In this document: positions 1 through 10,075 of the stretch, piece after piece
Layout: every line of letters begins with the position of its first letter
Position numbering within the stretch: position 1 is the stretch's first letter
Source of the DNA: Cryobacterium gelidum
GTDB taxonomy: Bacteria > Actinomycetota > Actinomycetes > Actinomycetales > Microbacteriaceae
Reading direction: 5' to 3'
Length of the DNA: 64,000 bases
NCBI RefSeq assembly: GCF_004403985.1
Contig: NZ_SOHL01000016.1
Span: 62,001 to 126,000 of the forward strand
Notes under the pieces: model-generated
The model's database searches: none
Seen by the model: only the letters and a program-made list of their open reading frames with translations
What the model was told of the DNA's origin: nothing
Made by a program: the position numbers and the translations under genes

Positions 1-761
1 GCGAACGCCCCGCGCTGCAGCTTGAGGAAACGTTCCTCGTACCAGCGGGCGATGTCCTGGGTGCGGGCGTCCACATAGATGGTGAAGTCGAACAGGTCAC
101 TCACCGAGAGGCCGTGGCCGGGCCCGGGAGGCTGGAGCACGTTGAGTCCCTCGACGATGAGGATGTCGGGCTGGCGCACGACGATCTGGGCGTCCGGCAC
201 GATGTCGTAGCTCAGGTGCGAGTAGAACGGTGAGCGCACCTCGGGGGCACCGCTCTTGACCGCGCTTACGAAGCGCAGCAGGGCGCGTCGATCGTAGGAC
301 TCCGGAAATCCCTTGCGCTCCATCAGACCCCGGCGGTTCAGCTCTGCATTGGGAAACAGGAAGCCATCGGTCGTGACGAGCTCAACCCGGGGGGTGTCTT
401 CCCAGCGGGAGAGCATCTTGCGCAGCAGCCGTGCAGCGGTCGATTTGCCGACGGCGACCGAACCGGCCACACCGATCACGAACGGCGTGGGGCGGGCACG
501 TTCTCCCAGAAACCCACTTGTCGCACGGTGCAGCGTGCGCGCATTCGCCGCGTAGAGGTTGAGCAAGCGGCTCAACGGAAGGTAGACATCCTTCACCTCG
601 TTGATATCGAGCGGCTCACCGATGCCACGCAACTGCACGATCTCGGTCTCTTTGAGCGGGAGCAGGGTGGTCGGCGCGAGGGCCGCCCAGTCCGCTCGGT
701 CGAGCTCCACGAAGGGGGTACCGTGACCGTTCACTACAGGGGTCAGCACCGGATCGGACAT
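1..761 (-). CDS. coaA: Type I pantothenate kinase, 3' end cut by window edge
   Basis: Phosphorylates pantothenate with ATP, the first and usually rate-setting step of coenzyme A synthesis, in the cytoplasm. Translating the minus strand from ATG at 761 gives 253 residues that stay open to the window edge; family members are about 310 residues, so some 60 C-terminal residues are missing. A Walker A motif [12 protein letters not shown] lies at residues 97-108, followed by TTDGFL and by SHLSYD, both typical of bacterial CoaA. It is divergent from glmS, with starts only 34 bp apart, so the two share a very short promoter region. Family assignment is secure; the C terminus cannot be judged. Confidence 0.95.
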   Translation of the reverse strand, partial: MSDPVLTPVVNGHGTPFVELDRADWAALAPTTLLPLKETEIVQLRGIGEPLDINEVKDVYLPLSRLLNLYAANARTLHRATSGFLGERARPTPFVIGVAGSVAVGKSTAARLLRKMLSRWEDTPRVELVTTDGFLFPNAELNRRGLMERKGFPESYDRRALLRFVSAVKSGAPEVRSPFYSHLSYDIVPDAQIVVRQPDILIVEGLNVLQPPGPGHGLSVSDLFDFTIYVDARTQDIARWYEERFLKLQRGAF

Positions 762-795
762 TGTCCCAAGCTTAGTCCGACTAAAATTGACTTCC

Positions 796-2646
796 ATGTG
801 CGGAATCGTGGGTTATGTCGGAAGCAACAAGACCGTTGATGTTCTCATGGGCGGGCTCGGACGGCTCGAATATCGCGGGTATGACTCCGCCGGGATCGCC
901 GTTATCGACGATTTCGGTGTGCTCAACACCGCCAAGAAGGCCGGCAAGCTCGCGGCCTTGACCAATGAGCTGAAGGCCCACCCCATCAATAACGGCACGA
1001 CCGGCATCGGTCACACCCGCTGGGCCACCCACGGCGGCCCCACCGATGGCAATGCCCACCCGCACCTCGGTGACAACAACAAGCTCGCCCTCATCCACAA
1101 CGGCATCATCGAGAACTTCGCCGTGCTGCGCGAGGAACTGCTCGCCGAAGGCTTCACCTTTCTGAGCGAAACCGACACCGAGGTCGCCGCGGTGCTGCTC
1201 GGCCGCGAGTACCAGCGTGTCGGCGACCTGGGCGAGGCCTTCCGCGCCATCGTGGCCCGCCTCGACGGCGCGTTCACGCTGCTCGCCGTGCACCAGGACC
1301 AGCCCGGCGTCGTCGTGGGCGCCCGCCGCAACTCGCCGCTGGTCATCGGCCTCGGCGACGGCGAGAATTTTCTCGGCTCCGACGTTGCCGCGTTCGTCGA
1401 GTACACCCGCCGCGCCGTCGCCATCGGCCAGGACCAGATCGTCACCATCACGGCGGATGCCGTCACCGTCACCGACTTCGACGGTCACCCCGTCGAGACC
1501 GAAGAGTTCGACATCGCCTGGGACGCCTCCGCCAGTGAAAAGGGCGGCTGGTCCAGCTTCATGGCCAAGGAAGTCTCCGAGCAGCCGGATGCCGTCGCCA
1601 ACACCCTGCGCGGGCGCATCATCGACGGCCACGTGGTCGTGCCGGAACTGACCGAATTCGGCGATGATGTGCTCGCGGGCATCCGTCGCATCGTCATCGT
1701 CGCGTGTGGAACGGCCGCCTACGCCGCGCAGACCGCTAAGTACGCCATCGAAAAGTGGGCGCGGGTGCCGGTGGACGTGGAACTCAGCCACGAGTTCCGA
1801 TACCGTGACCCGGTGCTCGACGACCACACCCTGGTGATCTCGATCAGCCAGTCCGGTGAAACCATGGACACGCTCATGGCCGTCAAGTACGCCATGTCGC
1901 TCGGCGCCAAGGCGATCTCGATCTGCAACACGCAGGGCGCGACCATCCCGCGCGAATCCGACGCCGTGATCTACACGCACGCCGGCCCCGAAGTGGCCGT
2001 GGCGTCGACCAAGGCCTTCGTGGCCCAGATCACCGCGCTCTACCTGTTCGCGCTGCACCTCGCCCGCGTGCGCGGCAGCCTCACCGAGGCCGACCAGGCC
2101 GTGCAGGTCGCCGAACTGCAGGCCATGCCGGAGAAGATCCAGGCCGTCCTCGGCGTCGAAGATGAGGTGCGCCAGCTCGCCCGCTGGATGAGCGACACCC
2201 GCGCGGTGCTGTTCCTCGGCCGCCACGTCGGGTTTCCGATCGCGCTCGAGGGGGCGCTCAAGCTCAAAGAACTCGCCTACATTCACGCCGAAGGCTTCGC
2301 CGCCGGTGAACTCAAGCACGGTCCGATCGCACTGATCGAGCCCGGCCAGCCGGTGTTCGTCGTCGTACCGAGCCCGCGCGGTTCCGCCCACCTGCACCCG
2401 AAGGTCGTCTCCAACATTCAGGAGATCCGTGCCCGCGGTGCCCGCATCATCGCCATCGCCGAGGTCGGCGACGCCGCCGTGCTGCCGTTTGCCGACACCG
2501 TGATTCACATTCCGTTGGCCGCGCCCCTGTTCGAGCCACTGCTGGCCGTGCTGCCGTTGCAGATGTTCGCCATGGAGCTCGCCATCGCCAAGGGGCTCGA
2601 TGTCGACCAGCCGCGCAACCTGGCGAAGTCCGTCACGGTCGAGTAA
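796..2646 (+). CDS. glmS: Glutamine-fructose-6-phosphate aminotransferase (isomerizing)
   Basis: Makes glucosamine-6-phosphate from fructose-6-phosphate and glutamine, the entry to UDP-GlcNAc and peptidoglycan. The protein is 616 residues, the usual length. It starts MCGIVGYVG, so Cys2 becomes the N-terminal nucleophile of the class II glutamine amidotransferase domain (about residues 2-220) after Met removal. This fixes the start at ATG 796 rather than an in-frame TTG at 787, which would bury the cysteine. Two SIS sugar-isomerase domains follow, with SQSGETMDT in the first, and the protein ends with the [13 protein letters not shown] tail typical of GlmS. acpS follows after 19 bp, so the genes are probably co-transcribed. 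Confidence 0.97.
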   Translation: MCGIVGYVGSNKTVDVLMGGLGRLEYRGYDSAGIAVIDDFGVLNTAKKAGKLAALTNELKAHPINNGTTGIGHTRWATHGGPTDGNAHPHLGDNNKLALIHNGIIENFAVLREELLAEGFTFLSETDTEVAAVLLGREYQRVGDLGEAFRAIVARLDGAFTLLAVHQDQPGVVVGARRNSPLVIGLGDGENFLGSDVAAFVEYTRRAVAIGQDQIVTITADAVTVTDFDGHPVETEEFDIAWDASASEKGGWSSFMAKEVSEQPDAVANTLRGRIIDGHVVVPELTEFGDDVLAGIRRIVIVACGTAAYAAQTAKYAIEKWARVPVDVELSHEFRYRDPVLDDHTLVISISQSGETMDTLMAVKYAMSLGAKAISICNTQGATIPRESDAVIYTHAGPEVAVASTKAFVAQITALYLFALHLARVRGSLTEADQAVQVAELQAMPEKIQAVLGVEDEVRQLARWMSDTRAVLFLGRHVGFPIALEGALKLKELAYIHAEGFAAGELKHGPIALIEPGQPVFVVVPSPRGSAHLHPKVVSNIQEIRARGARIIAIAEVGDAAVLPFADTVIHIPLAAPLFEPLLAVLPLQMFAMELAIAKGLDVDQPRNLAKSVTVE

Positions 2647-2665
2647 TGCTGGTCGAGGCGGCACG

Positions 2666-3022
2666 GTGATCATGGGTATTGGCGTCGACGTGGTCGACCT
2701 GGCGCGGTTCACCCGCCAGGTCGAGCGCACCCCGCGCCTCGTACCCCGGCTGTTCGCCCCGAGCGAACGCGGTCTGCCGACGCACTCCCTCGCGGCGCGC
2801 TTCGCCGCCAAGGAGGCCCTGATCAAGGCCCTCGGCGACAGCGCAGGGGCTACCTGGCAAGAGATGGAAATCGTGAACGACCCGCACGGCAACCCTGAAT
2901 TCAGGCTCAGCGGGGCGGCCCTGGCCGCTCTGACCGATCGTGGCATCAGCCGCGTGCACGTCACCATGACCCACGACGCCGGCGTGGCCTGCGCCTTCGT
3001 CGTCGCCGAGGGGGAGAAGTGA
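2666..3022 (+). CDS. acpS: Holo-[acyl-carrier-protein] synthase
   Basis: Transfers 4'-phosphopantetheine from CoA to a serine of apo-ACP, activating fatty-acid synthesis. The 118-residue product begins MIMGIGVDVVDLARF; the GIGVD..D metal-binding start and the RFAAKEALIKALG motif are diagnostic. GTG 2666 is preferred over ATG 2672 because GAGG at 2655-2658 sits 7 bp before it, but both are in frame and only two residues apart. The stop overlaps the GTG of alr by 4 bp. The NAD(P)HX epimerase/dehydratase gene often found between acpS and alr in actinobacteria is absent here. Confidence 0.93.
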   Translation: MIMGIGVDVVDLARFTRQVERTPRLVPRLFAPSERGLPTHSLAARFAAKEALIKALGDSAGATWQEMEIVNDPHGNPEFRLSGAALAALTDRGISRVHVTMTHDAGVACAFVVAEGEK

Positions 3023-4140
3023 CCGGGTTTCGCGAGGCCGTGATCGACCTCGCCGCGATCCGCAGCAACATGGCGTACCTGCGCCAACTCGTCGGCACTC
3101 CGCACGCGATGGCGGTGGTCAAGGCCGATGCCTACGGCCACGGTGCCGTTCCGGTAGCGCGCGCCGCCCTCGCCGGTGGCGCCGACTGGCTCGGCGTCGC
3201 CGATATCGACGAGGCCCTGGCCCTGCGTGACGCTGGCATCGACGCACCGATATTGGCGTGGCTGCATGACCCCGACGCCGATTTCAGTGCCGCTATCGGC
3301 GATGACGTCACCCTCGGGCTGTCGTCTTTGCGACAGGTGCAACAGGTCGCGGATGCCGCGACAGAACTCGGCCGGGCCGCATCCGTTCATCTGAAACTGG
3401 AAACCGGCCTCAGCCGCAACGGCGTGCACGAAAACGACTGGGCCGCGGTGTTTGCGCTCGCTGCCGCACTCGAGCGGGTCGGATTGCTGCGCGTCGAGGG
3501 TGTGATGAGCCACCTCGCCAACGCTTCCGCGTTCGACGACCAGCAGGCGCTGGAGTGTTTCGAACGCGGGGTTGAGGCCGCCCGCGCGGCCGGCCTGACG
3601 CCGACGCTGGTGCATGTGGCCTCGTCGGCGGCGGCGCTGCGCCTGCCGGCTGCCCGCTTCTCCATGGTGCGGTTCGGCATCACCCTCTACGGACTGTCGC
3701 CGTTCGCTGATGCGACCTCGGCCGACCTCGGGTTGGTTCCGGCCATGACCCTGCGCGGCCGGGTGGCCCACGTGCGCCGGGTGAGCGCGGGCGCCGGTGT
3801 CTCCTACGACTATCTATGGCGGGCACCGCATGATTCCACGCTCGTGCTCGTGCCGCTCGGCTATGCCGACGGTATTCCGCGGCAGGCATCGGGCACGGCA
3901 CTCGTGCACATTCACGGCGCGAACTACCCGGTTGTCGGGCGGGTGGCGATGGACCAGTTCGTGGTCAACCTCGGTGCCGACAACCCCGGCGTGGCCGTCG
4001 GCGATGAGGTCGTGGTGTTCGGCGACCCGGTCACCGGAGCGCCGAGCGCGACCGACTGGGCCGACGCCGCCGGCACGATCAACTACGAGATCGTGACCCG
4101 CATCGGGCACCGGGTGACTCGGAAGCACCTCAATGGCTGA
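3019..4140 (+). CDS. alr: Alanine racemase
   Basis: PLP enzyme that converts L-alanine to D-alanine for peptidoglycan. It has 373 residues, the normal length. The PLP lysine lies in AVVKADAYGHG near residue 35. The second catalytic base is the tyrosine of VSYDYLWRAP, and PLGYADG follows it as in other Alr proteins. An N-terminal TIM barrel is followed by a C-terminal beta domain. Translation probably couples to acpS (GTG start overlapping the acpS TGA) and to tsaE (8-bp overlap at the 3' end). Its place beside glmS and acpS links cell-wall and lipid precursor supply. Confidence 0.95.
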   Translation: MTGFREAVIDLAAIRSNMAYLRQLVGTPHAMAVVKADAYGHGAVPVARAALAGGADWLGVADIDEALALRDAGIDAPILAWLHDPDADFSAAIGDDVTLGLSSLRQVQQVADAATELGRAASVHLKLETGLSRNGVHENDWAAVFALAAALERVGLLRVEGVMSHLANASAFDDQQALECFERGVEAARAAGLTPTLVHVASSAAALRLPAARFSMVRFGITLYGLSPFADATSADLGLVPAMTLRGRVAHVRRVSAGAGVSYDYLWRAPHDSTLVLVPLGYADGIPRQASGTALVHIHGANYPVVGRVAMDQFVVNLGADNPGVAVGDEVVVFGDPVTGAPSATDWADAAGTINYEIVTRIGHRVTRKHLNG

Positions 4141-4651
4141 GCTTCACCGCACCATTCCCGATGCCGCGGCGATGCACCAATTCGGCATCGACCTCGCTGG
4201 CACCCTCCAACCCGGTGACCTGATCGTACTCACCGGACCGCTCGGTGCTGGCAAGACCACCCTCACGCGGGGCCTCGGCGAGGGACTGCAGGTGCGTGGG
4301 GCGGTGACCAGTCCGACCTTCGTGCTTGCACGCACACATCCAAGCCTCGTCGGCGGGCCACCGTTCGTGCACGTCGACGCCTACCGCCTGAACAGTGCCA
4401 TGGAACTCGACGACCTCGACATCGATTTCGCCCACTCCATCGTCGTGGTCGAGTGGGGCCGCGGGCTGCTCGACGGCATCACCGAGTCCTGGCTCGATAT
4501 CGAGATCGAGCGGCCGCATGGCCGGGCGCTCGTGACGTCGGAAACGAATGCCGCAGCATCAGTTCTCGATCTGGATCACGACCTGGACGAGCCGCGCACC
4601 GTGACCCTGGCCGGTCACGGCCCTCGCTGGGCCCGTCTGGCGTTGGTCTAG
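4133..4651 (+). CDS. tsaE: tRNA t6A synthesis ATPase TsaE
   Basis: ATPase that activates the TsaB-TsaD complex making N6-threonylcarbamoyladenosine at position 37 of ANN-decoding tRNAs. It has 172 residues. Walker A is GPLGAGKTTLTRGLG near residues 35-49, SPTFVLARTHPS follows as the family threonine/switch region, and the aspartate of HVDAYRL and VVEWG are the other expected motifs. The start overlaps the end of alr by 8 bp. Its partners tsaB and tsaD lie just downstream but are separated from it by a TauE/SafE permease gene. Confidence 0.94.
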   Translation: MAELHRTIPDAAAMHQFGIDLAGTLQPGDLIVLTGPLGAGKTTLTRGLGEGLQVRGAVTSPTFVLARTHPSLVGGPPFVHVDAYRLNSAMELDDLDIDFAHSIVVVEWGRGLLDGITESWLDIEIERPHGRALVTSETNAAASVLDLDHDLDEPRTVTLAGHGPRWARLALV

Positions 4652-4719
4652 CGTGTTCACTAGTGCCCGTTGTCGGCGACGTAGCCGTTGAACACTCGAA
4701 CGCAGGGAACCCTGAGTAA

Positions 4720-5487
4720 ATGACTCTTCTTGAAGGCGCCATCATCCTGGTCGCTGGCATTGCCGCGGGCATCATCAACGTGGTGGCCGGCGCGGGAACG
4801 CTCATCACCTTTCCCACGCTGCTGGCCTTGGGGATCCCCCCGATCACGGCGAACGTGTCGAACACCGTCGGTCTGGTTCCCGGATCGATCGCGGGGGTCT
4901 ACGGTTACCGCCGGGAGCTCAAGTCCGAATGGCGGCCGGTGGCCTGGATGGCCGTGTTTTCGGCCGTCGGTGGGGTCGCCGGCGGTTTGCTTCTGCTTGT
5001 GCTGCCCGAGGACGCCTTCTCCCAGGTCGTGCCGTTTCTCTTGGTGATCGCCGCCCTGCTCTCGGCAGTTCAGCCTCGTGTGGCGCGATACGTTCGGCGG
5101 AAGGCTCCGGAAGGCGTCTCCACCGACACCCGGCCGATCACATTCGGTCTTGTGCTCGGTATCCTCGGCACGGGGGTCTACGGCGGATATTTCGGAGCGG
5201 CTCAGGGTGTGGTGTTGCTGGCGCTGCTGGGCATTCTCTGGTCCACCGACATGCACCGGGCCAACGGTGCCAAGAACGTGTTGGCCGGTATGGCCAACCT
5301 CGTGTCATCGATCATCTTCATCTCGAGCGGCACCGTCGACTGGATGATTGCCGTACTGATCGGCGTCGGGTCTGCTTGTGGAGGGTGGCTCGGCGTTCGG
5401 ATCGGACGCCGACTCTCGGCCCCCGTGTTGCGAGCGATCCTCGTGATCGTCGCGCTGACGGCCGCCGTCGTACTCTTTGTGACCTGA
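4720..5487 (+). CDS. TauE/SafE family membrane permease
   Basis: A 255-residue integral membrane protein of the TauE/SafE (sulfite exporter) family, members of which move small anions such as sulfite, sulfoacetate or other organic acids. The family signature is seen twice as expected for its internal duplication: GIINVVAGAGTLITFPTLLALGI near residues 18-40 with ITANVSNTVGL behind it, and GTGVYGGYFGAAQGV then HRANGAKNVLAG in the second half. About seven or eight hydrophobic segments are visible. It sits between tsaE and tsaB, 68 bp after one and 44 bp before the other, interrupting an otherwise standard t6A gene run. Substrate unknown. Confidence 0.88.
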   Translation: MTLLEGAIILVAGIAAGIINVVAGAGTLITFPTLLALGIPPITANVSNTVGLVPGSIAGVYGYRRELKSEWRPVAWMAVFSAVGGVAGGLLLLVLPEDAFSQVVPFLLVIAALLSAVQPRVARYVRRKAPEGVSTDTRPITFGLVLGILGTGVYGGYFGAAQGVVLLALLGILWSTDMHRANGAKNVLAGMANLVSSIIFISSGTVDWMIAVLIGVGSACGGWLGVRIGRRLSAPVLRAILVIVALTAAVVLFVT

Positions 5488-5531
5488 TGTCGCCCGCGCC
5501 CGCCGCGTGCCACAGCGCCTAGGCTGAACGG

Positions 5532-6167
5532 GTGCTACTTGCCATCGATACCTCCGCCGGCACGAGCGTGGCCGTCGTCGACCTGGACCGCGGGGTGCTC
5601 GCCGAACGCGGCGAAGCCGACACCATGCGTCACGCCGAAATCGTCGGCCCCTTCATTCTGGAGTGCCTCCGGGAGGCGAACATCGCGCCCGCGGCACTCT
5701 CCGGCGTGGTCGGCGGCATGGGCCCCGGCCCGTTTACCGGCCTGCGCGTCGGCATCGCGTCGGCCCGCGTCTTCGCCCTCGGCGCCGGCAAGCCGCTCGT
5801 ACCGGTGATCAGCCACGACGCCATCGCCTACGGGCACTACCGCCGTGGCCACACCGGCCCGCTCGTCGTCGTCACCGACGCCCGGCGCCGCGAAATCTAC
5901 TGGAGTGCCTATTCGCACGCGGATGCCGCGGGTCTGCCCGTGCGCGTCGGCTCGCCCGGCCTGGCCAAACCGGCTGACCTCGACGACCCGAACTGGCTGC
6001 ACGCGGGCTGGCTGCGCCTGGACGCCGCCACGGTGTCGGCGGGAGAACTCGGCATGGTCGCCGAACTGACCCATGCCCACCGACGCCCGTTCGCGGCCAA
6101 TGAGGCGCTCTACCTGCGTTCGCCCGACGTCACACTCTCCGCCGGTCCCAAGCGGGTCAGCCGATGA
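5532..6167 (+). CDS. tsaB: tRNA t6A synthesis protein TsaB
   Basis: Non-catalytic ASKHA-fold partner that dimerises with TsaD in the bacterial t6A complex. It is 211 residues, started by GTG at 5532. The N terminus LAIDTSAG and the motif GVVGGMGPGPFTGLRVGI are typical, with ISHDAIAYGH after it. The C-terminal half is shortened relative to TsaD, as is normal for TsaB. The stop overlaps rimI by 4 bp (ATGA), so tsaB-rimI-tsaD are a translationally coupled set. Confidence 0.94.
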   Translation: MLLAIDTSAGTSVAVVDLDRGVLAERGEADTMRHAEIVGPFILECLREANIAPAALSGVVGGMGPGPFTGLRVGIASARVFALGAGKPLVPVISHDAIAYGHYRRGHTGPLVVVTDARRREIYWSAYSHADAAGLPVRVGSPGLAKPADLDDPNWLHAGWLRLDAATVSAGELGMVAELTHAHRRPFAANEALYLRSPDVTLSAGPKRVSR

Positions 6168-6670
6168 CCTGGCAGCTGCGCCGCGCGCACGAGGTCGACC
6201 TGGCGGCAATCATGCAGCTTGAAACCAGCATCTTCGAGAACGATGCCTGGTCGGCGACCATGATGGCACGCGACCTCGGCGACCCGGCCTGCTATTACCT
6301 CGTGGCGTTCCCACCGGACGATCCCACCCGGGTCGAGGGCTACGCCGGGCTGCTCGCGCCGCGGGGAGCCACCGAGGGCGACATCCAGACCATCGCCGTT
6401 GCCGACGCGGCGCGCGCGCGCGGCCTCGGCCGAACGCTTATGCAGGCGCTCATCAGCGAGGCCCGCAAGCGCGGCGCCCGGCTGATCTTTCTCGAGGTGC
6501 GGGCCGACAACCCAGGCGCCCAACGCCTGTACGAACGCCTCGGATTCATCGAGGTCGGGATGCGACGCGGTTACTACCAGCCCGACAACGTCGACGCCAT
6601 CGTCATGCGCCTCAATATTCCCGAACTGGAATCTATGCTCACCACACCGGCACTAACCGTGCACTCATGA
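6164..6670 (+). CDS. rimI: Ribosomal protein alanine N-acetyltransferase (GNAT)
   Basis: GNAT-fold N-acetyltransferase, by context RimI, which acetylates the N-terminal alanine of ribosomal protein S18 using acetyl-CoA. It has 168 residues. The acetyl-CoA loop is visible in [20 protein letters not shown], and the C-terminal [14 protein letters not shown] is the RimI hallmark. It overlaps tsaB and tsaD by 4 bp on each side, the arrangement seen in many actinobacteria. Substrate is inferred from family and neighbours only. Confidence 0.92.
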   Translation: MTWQLRRAHEVDLAAIMQLETSIFENDAWSATMMARDLGDPACYYLVAFPPDDPTRVEGYAGLLAPRGATEGDIQTIAVADAARARGLGRTLMQALISEARKRGARLIFLEVRADNPGAQRLYERLGFIEVGMRRGYYQPDNVDAIVMRLNIPELESMLTTPALTVHS

Positions 6671-7737
6671 ACCGTACCGATCCCCTCGTGCTCGGCATCG
6701 AGACCTCGTGCGACGAAACCGGCATCGGCATCGTGCGCGGAACCGTTCTGCTCTCCAATACCATCGCGAGTTCGATGGACGAGCACGCCCGCTACGGCGG
6801 CGTCGTGCCGGAGATCGCGGCGCGGGCACACCTCGACGAGCTCGTGCCGGCCATCAACGCGGCCGTTGCAGAGGCGGGCATCCGCTTGGCCGACCTGGAC
6901 GCCATCGCCGTCACCTGCGGGCCGGGCCTCTCCGGCGCCCTCATGGTCGGTGTCGGCGCCGCCAAGGCGCTCGCCGTCGCCCTCGACAAGCCGATCTACG
7001 CGGTCAACCACCTCGTCGGCCACGTCGGTGCCGACCTGCTGCGCAGCGACACCGACACGAGTGACACCGAACCGCTGGAGTACCCGACGATCGCCCTGCT
7101 CGTCTCCGGCGGCCACACCTCGCTGCTGCTCGTGCGCGACCTGGTCAGCGACGTCGAGCTGCTGGGCGAGACGATCGACGACGCCGCCGGCGAGGCCTTC
7201 GACAAGGTCGCCCGCCTGCTGTCGCTGCCCTACCCGGGCGGGCCGCAGATCGACCGGGTGGCCGCCGACGGCAACCCGAGGGCCATCCGCTTTCCGCGTG
7301 GACTCAGCCAACCCAAGGACATGGCCGCGCACCGCTACGACTTCTCGTTCTCAGGCCTGAAGACGTCGGTCGCGCGCTTCGTCGAACAGCGGCAGGATGC
7401 CGGTGAACCGGTGCCGATCAGCGATGTGGCGGCGAGTTTTCGGGAGGCAGTCGTCGACATTCTGCTCCGCAAAGCCCTCGCCGCGTGCGCCGATTACGGC
7501 GTACCGCGCCTGCTGCTCGGTGGCGGCGTCATCGCCAACGCCCGGCTGCGCGCCGTGGCCACCGCCCGAACGGATGCTGCCGGCGTCGTCCTGCGCATTC
7601 CGCCCCTTTCGCTCTGCACCGATAACGGTGCCATGATCGCCGCGCTCGGCGCGCAGCTCATCATGGCCGGGCACGAGCCCTCGACGCTGGAATTCGGCGC
7701 CGACTCCACCCTGCCGGTCGGTCAGATTCAGGTCTGA
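6667..7737 (+). CDS. tsaD: tRNA N6-adenosine threonylcarbamoyltransferase TsaD
   Basis: Catalytic subunit that transfers the threonylcarbamoyl group to A37 of tRNA. It has 356 residues. It opens with [11 protein letters not shown], and the metal-binding [16 protein letters not shown] and VNHLVGH motifs supply the two pairs of iron-ligating histidines. [10 protein letters not shown] and [11 protein letters not shown] belong to the ATPase core. The C-terminal CTDNGAMIA carries a conserved aspartate. Its start overlaps the stop of rimI. In many actinobacteria groES-groEL follow directly; here two small membrane-protein genes and a convergent methyltransferase intervene before groES. Confidence 0.95.
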   Translation: MNRTDPLVLGIETSCDETGIGIVRGTVLLSNTIASSMDEHARYGGVVPEIAARAHLDELVPAINAAVAEAGIRLADLDAIAVTCGPGLSGALMVGVGAAKALAVALDKPIYAVNHLVGHVGADLLRSDTDTSDTEPLEYPTIALLVSGGHTSLLLVRDLVSDVELLGETIDDAAGEAFDKVARLLSLPYPGGPQIDRVAADGNPRAIRFPRGLSQPKDMAAHRYDFSFSGLKTSVARFVEQRQDAGEPVPISDVAASFREAVVDILLRKALAACADYGVPRLLLGGGVIANARLRAVATARTDAAGVVLRIPPLSLCTDNGAMIAALGAQLIMAGHEPSTLEFGADSTLPVGQIQV

Positions 7738-7820
7738 TCTGCCGTTAAAGTCTGCGTAGCGCAGGCTCAGGCGATATTCTGGCCTGCGACCACGGAACGA
7801 AAACATTAAGGAGATCGCAG

Positions 7821-8288
7821 ATGTCTGACCCCACCCAGCCCCCCGTAGACCCGACAAATTCGAAGCCTGCCGACTCCGGCGCGCCGCCGGCCACCCCGGC
7901 CGGCCCCGCCTACCCGGACTACCCTGCGTCGGCCACTCCGGCCGCTCCCGCCTATGACCAGGCTCCCGCCTATGGCCAGGCTCCGGCTTACGGCCAGCCG
8001 CCCGCGTACGGCCAGAACCCCTATGGGCAGCAGAACCCACAGGACAAGTTCAACGTCCTGTCGATCATCTCGCTCGTGACCTCAATTCTCGGCATTTCGC
8101 TCGTCGGCGTGATTACCGGACACATCGGCATGAGCCAGATCAAGAAGACCGGCGAAAAGGGCCGCGGCCTCGCTCTTGGGGGCCTGGTCGTCGGCTACCT
8201 CGGCCTGGCCCTCGGTCTCATCGCCGCCATCATTTTCATCGCCGTGTTCATCGGCGCCGCCACCACCGGATCGAACTACTACAACTAG
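7821..8288 (+). CDS. DUF4190-type membrane protein with Pro/Tyr-rich N terminus
   Basis: A 155-residue protein of unknown function. Residues 1-75 are rich in Pro, Ala, Tyr and Gln, with an APAYGQ-like unit repeated four times (about residues 44-68). The C-terminal half has two hydrophobic segments around a short polar stretch containing GHIGMSQIKKTGEKGRGLAL, the pattern of DUF4190 proteins common in Gram-positive bacteria. AAGGAGATC lies just upstream of the ATG. It probably sits in the cytoplasmic membrane with the proline-rich tail as a binding or scaffold segment. The next gene has a similar two-helix C-terminal part, suggesting a related pair. Confidence 0.85.
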   Translation: MSDPTQPPVDPTNSKPADSGAPPATPAGPAYPDYPASATPAAPAYDQAPAYGQAPAYGQPPAYGQNPYGQQNPQDKFNVLSIISLVTSILGISLVGVITGHIGMSQIKKTGEKGRGLALGGLVVGYLGLALGLIAAIIFIAVFIGAATTGSNYYN

Positions 8289-8385
8289 CCACGCACCGGG
8301 CGGCCCGTGCGCGGCCGCCCGAATGCGACCGGCCGACGGATCGTGACCGATGCCGGACCGTCCAGCTCGCGGCCAGAGGATAGCC

Positions 8386-8787
8386 ATGACTACACCACAC
8401 CAGGACGCTGACACCACGGCGCATCTGGACTACACCCGCGCCCCCGCGCCTCCCGGCAGCCAGCTGGACTGGGCGTCGACGATCACCGCTCCCACCGAGT
8501 TCGTGCCATACGCCTACACCGAGGCGGAGGTGCAGCGCATCACCGGCCGTCGCCACCTCGCGGTCGCCTCCGTGATCTGCGGTCTGATCGGCCTCATCCT
8601 CGGCGTGATCGGTGTGTTCGGCCTGCCGCTCGCGCTCGTTGCGATCACCCTCGCGCTGATCGCGCGCACCACCGAGAACCGGGCACGCACCCTCTGGCGC
8701 AGCGGACTCGTGAGCGGAATCGCTGGCGTTCTCCTCGCGGCCGGCTGGGTGGTCTACATCAGCCAGACCGTGCTGCCACTGCTCTAG
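8386..8787 (+). CDS. Small DUF4190-like membrane protein
   Basis: A 133-residue hypothetical protein. The N-terminal 60 residues are hydrophilic; two hydrophobic blocks follow (about 62-97 and 107-131), the first with the GLIGLILGVIG pattern seen in the preceding DUF4190 protein. ATG 8386 is chosen because AGAGGA at 8375-8380 sits 5 bp upstream; a longer in-frame start at 8350 lacks such a site. Its 3' end overlaps the convergent methyltransferase gene by 4 bp. Function unknown. Confidence 0.75.
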   Translation: MTTPHQDADTTAHLDYTRAPAPPGSQLDWASTITAPTEFVPYAYTEAEVQRITGRRHLAVASVICGLIGLILGVIGVFGLPLALVAITLALIARTTENRARTLWRSGLVSGIAGVLLAAGWVVYISQTVLPLL

Positions 8788-10001
8788 CTCTCCAGCGAGC
8801 GCACGCGCTCCACCAGCAGCGCCACGCGGTGTCCGGCCACCCGCGTCAAAATCAGCGTCGCCGACTCCGGCCCCTTGAGCTTCAACCGGGTGCGCAGCGT
8901 CGCCGGGTCGACATCAACGCCGCGCTTCTTGATTTCGAGCGTGCCGATGCGGCGCTCCAGCAGCGCAAGTCGCAGCTTCTTCTCGTCAAACGGGAGCGTC
9001 TCGAGTACGCGGAACGCGCTCGCGAACGGCGTCGGCGTGAGCGTGTCGTTGGTCAGATAGGCGATGCCCTCGCTCAGCATGCGAGCATCCAGCGAGCGGG
9101 CCAGATCGCCGATCAGGCGCGCTCGAATCACCGCGCCGTCTGGTTCGTACACGTAATTGCCGAGTTCGCCCCCCGGGGCGTCTTCGCTGTCGGCGGGTGC
9201 TGTCATTTCCTGAACGCCCCCCGCTGTCAGCAGCAGTGCCGAACGACGGATGCCGGACCGCGCGAGAGCGCCAAACCACAGCCCCATCTCCACCAGCTGC
9301 CCATCGACCGACACCCACTGGGCCTCGGCATCGACGGGAATCTGGTCGCGATCGTGTCCGGGGCCGAGCTTCATGCCGAGCGGCAGCGTCGTCGCAATCA
9401 GGTAGGCGAAGTCGAGCGAGGGGGAGTAGTCCTCGGAGCGAGTCAGCCGGGTCGTATTGCTGTGCCCGCTCGTGCGGCGGGCCGGGTCGAGCCAGACCGC
9501 GTCAAAATTGCTCAGGTCGACCGTTTCGGCGTCGGCCTGCAACGCCGACGCGTTGGAAAACGGAGCCAGATTGAAGCTCGCCACGGTCGCCGTCACCTCG
9601 TCGGCGTCGACGGCGACAACCGGCAGGTCCATCGCAGCGAAGGCCATGGCATCGCCGCCGATCCCGCAGCCGAGGTCGGCGACCCGCGGTGGTCGGCCGA
9701 GGGCGGCCCCAAGACCCGCGAACCGGCCGGCGTGCAGCGCGGCGACGCGCAACCGGGTTGCCTGTTCCAGGCCGGCATCGGTGAACAGCATCCGCTCTGC
9801 AAATTCGCCGAACTTGGCCGAGGCCTTCGCCCGCAACCGTGACTGGCTCAGTACGGCCGACACCAGGCCAGGAGCGTGCCCGGCCTTGCGCAGCTCGCTC
9901 ACGAGCTTGAGCACATCTCCGCTGCTGTCGTAGGGCGGCAGGGAGTCCAGCAGCCGCAAACTCGCGGGAGAAAGCAGCTCTACGAGTTCGGTTCGATCCA
10001 T
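8784..10001 (-). CDS. Class I SAM-dependent methyltransferase with THUMP-like C-terminal domain
   Basis: A 405-residue protein. A Rossmann-type SAM-binding motif [16 protein letters not shown] lies near residues 107-122, followed by [14 protein letters not shown] (acidic loop) and [13 protein letters not shown], which resembles the motif IV of RNA/DNA methyltransferases. The C-terminal third fits the THUMP-like domain of a conserved actinobacterial family, suggesting an RNA substrate, but the target is not known. It starts at ATG 10001 and is transcribed towards the DUF4190 genes; the groES regulatory region lies immediately upstream on the other strand. Confidence 0.85.
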   Translation of the reverse strand: MDRTELVELLSPASLRLLDSLPPYDSSGDVLKLVSELRKAGHAPGLVSAVLSQSRLRAKASAKFGEFAERMLFTDAGLEQATRLRVAALHAGRFAGLGAALGRPPRVADLGCGIGGDAMAFAAMDLPVVAVDADEVTATVASFNLAPFSNASALQADAETVDLSNFDAVWLDPARRTSGHSNTTRLTRSEDYSPSLDFAYLIATTLPLGMKLGPGHDRDQIPVDAEAQWVSVDGQLVEMGLWFGALARSGIRRSALLLTAGGVQEMTAPADSEDAPGGELGNYVYEPDGAVIRARLIGDLARSLDARMLSEGIAYLTNDTLTPTPFASAFRVLETLPFDEKKLRLALLERRIGTLEIKKRGVDVDPATLRTRLKLKGPESATLILTRVAGHRVALLVERVRSLES

Positions 10002-10027
10002 GCTGCAACGCTACCAAAATGGCCCCC

Positions 10028-10060
10028 CTTCTGGCACTCACGTTGCGTGAGTGCCAGAAG
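10028..10060. promoter_or_regulatory. CIRCE operator (HrcA site) 1
   Basis: CTGGCACTC (10031-10039), nine bases, then GAGTGCCAG (10049-10057): an exact CIRCE-type inverted repeat with the standard 9-bp spacer. The symmetry continues outward to 10028-10060. Established knowledge: HrcA binds CIRCE to repress groE genes until heat shock. It lies 68 bp upstream of groES and 27 bp from the start of the divergent methyltransferase, so HrcA could affect both. Confidence 0.93.
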
Positions 10061-10075
10061 CCCCCTAAACTTCAC

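Noticed and set aside
781..3771. Very long minus-strand open frame (996 codons) across glmS, acpS and alr
   Set aside because: Antisense shadow of three well-conserved genes; the product is a Gly/Asp/Arg/His-rich string with no recognisable domain, as expected from high-GC reverse frames.
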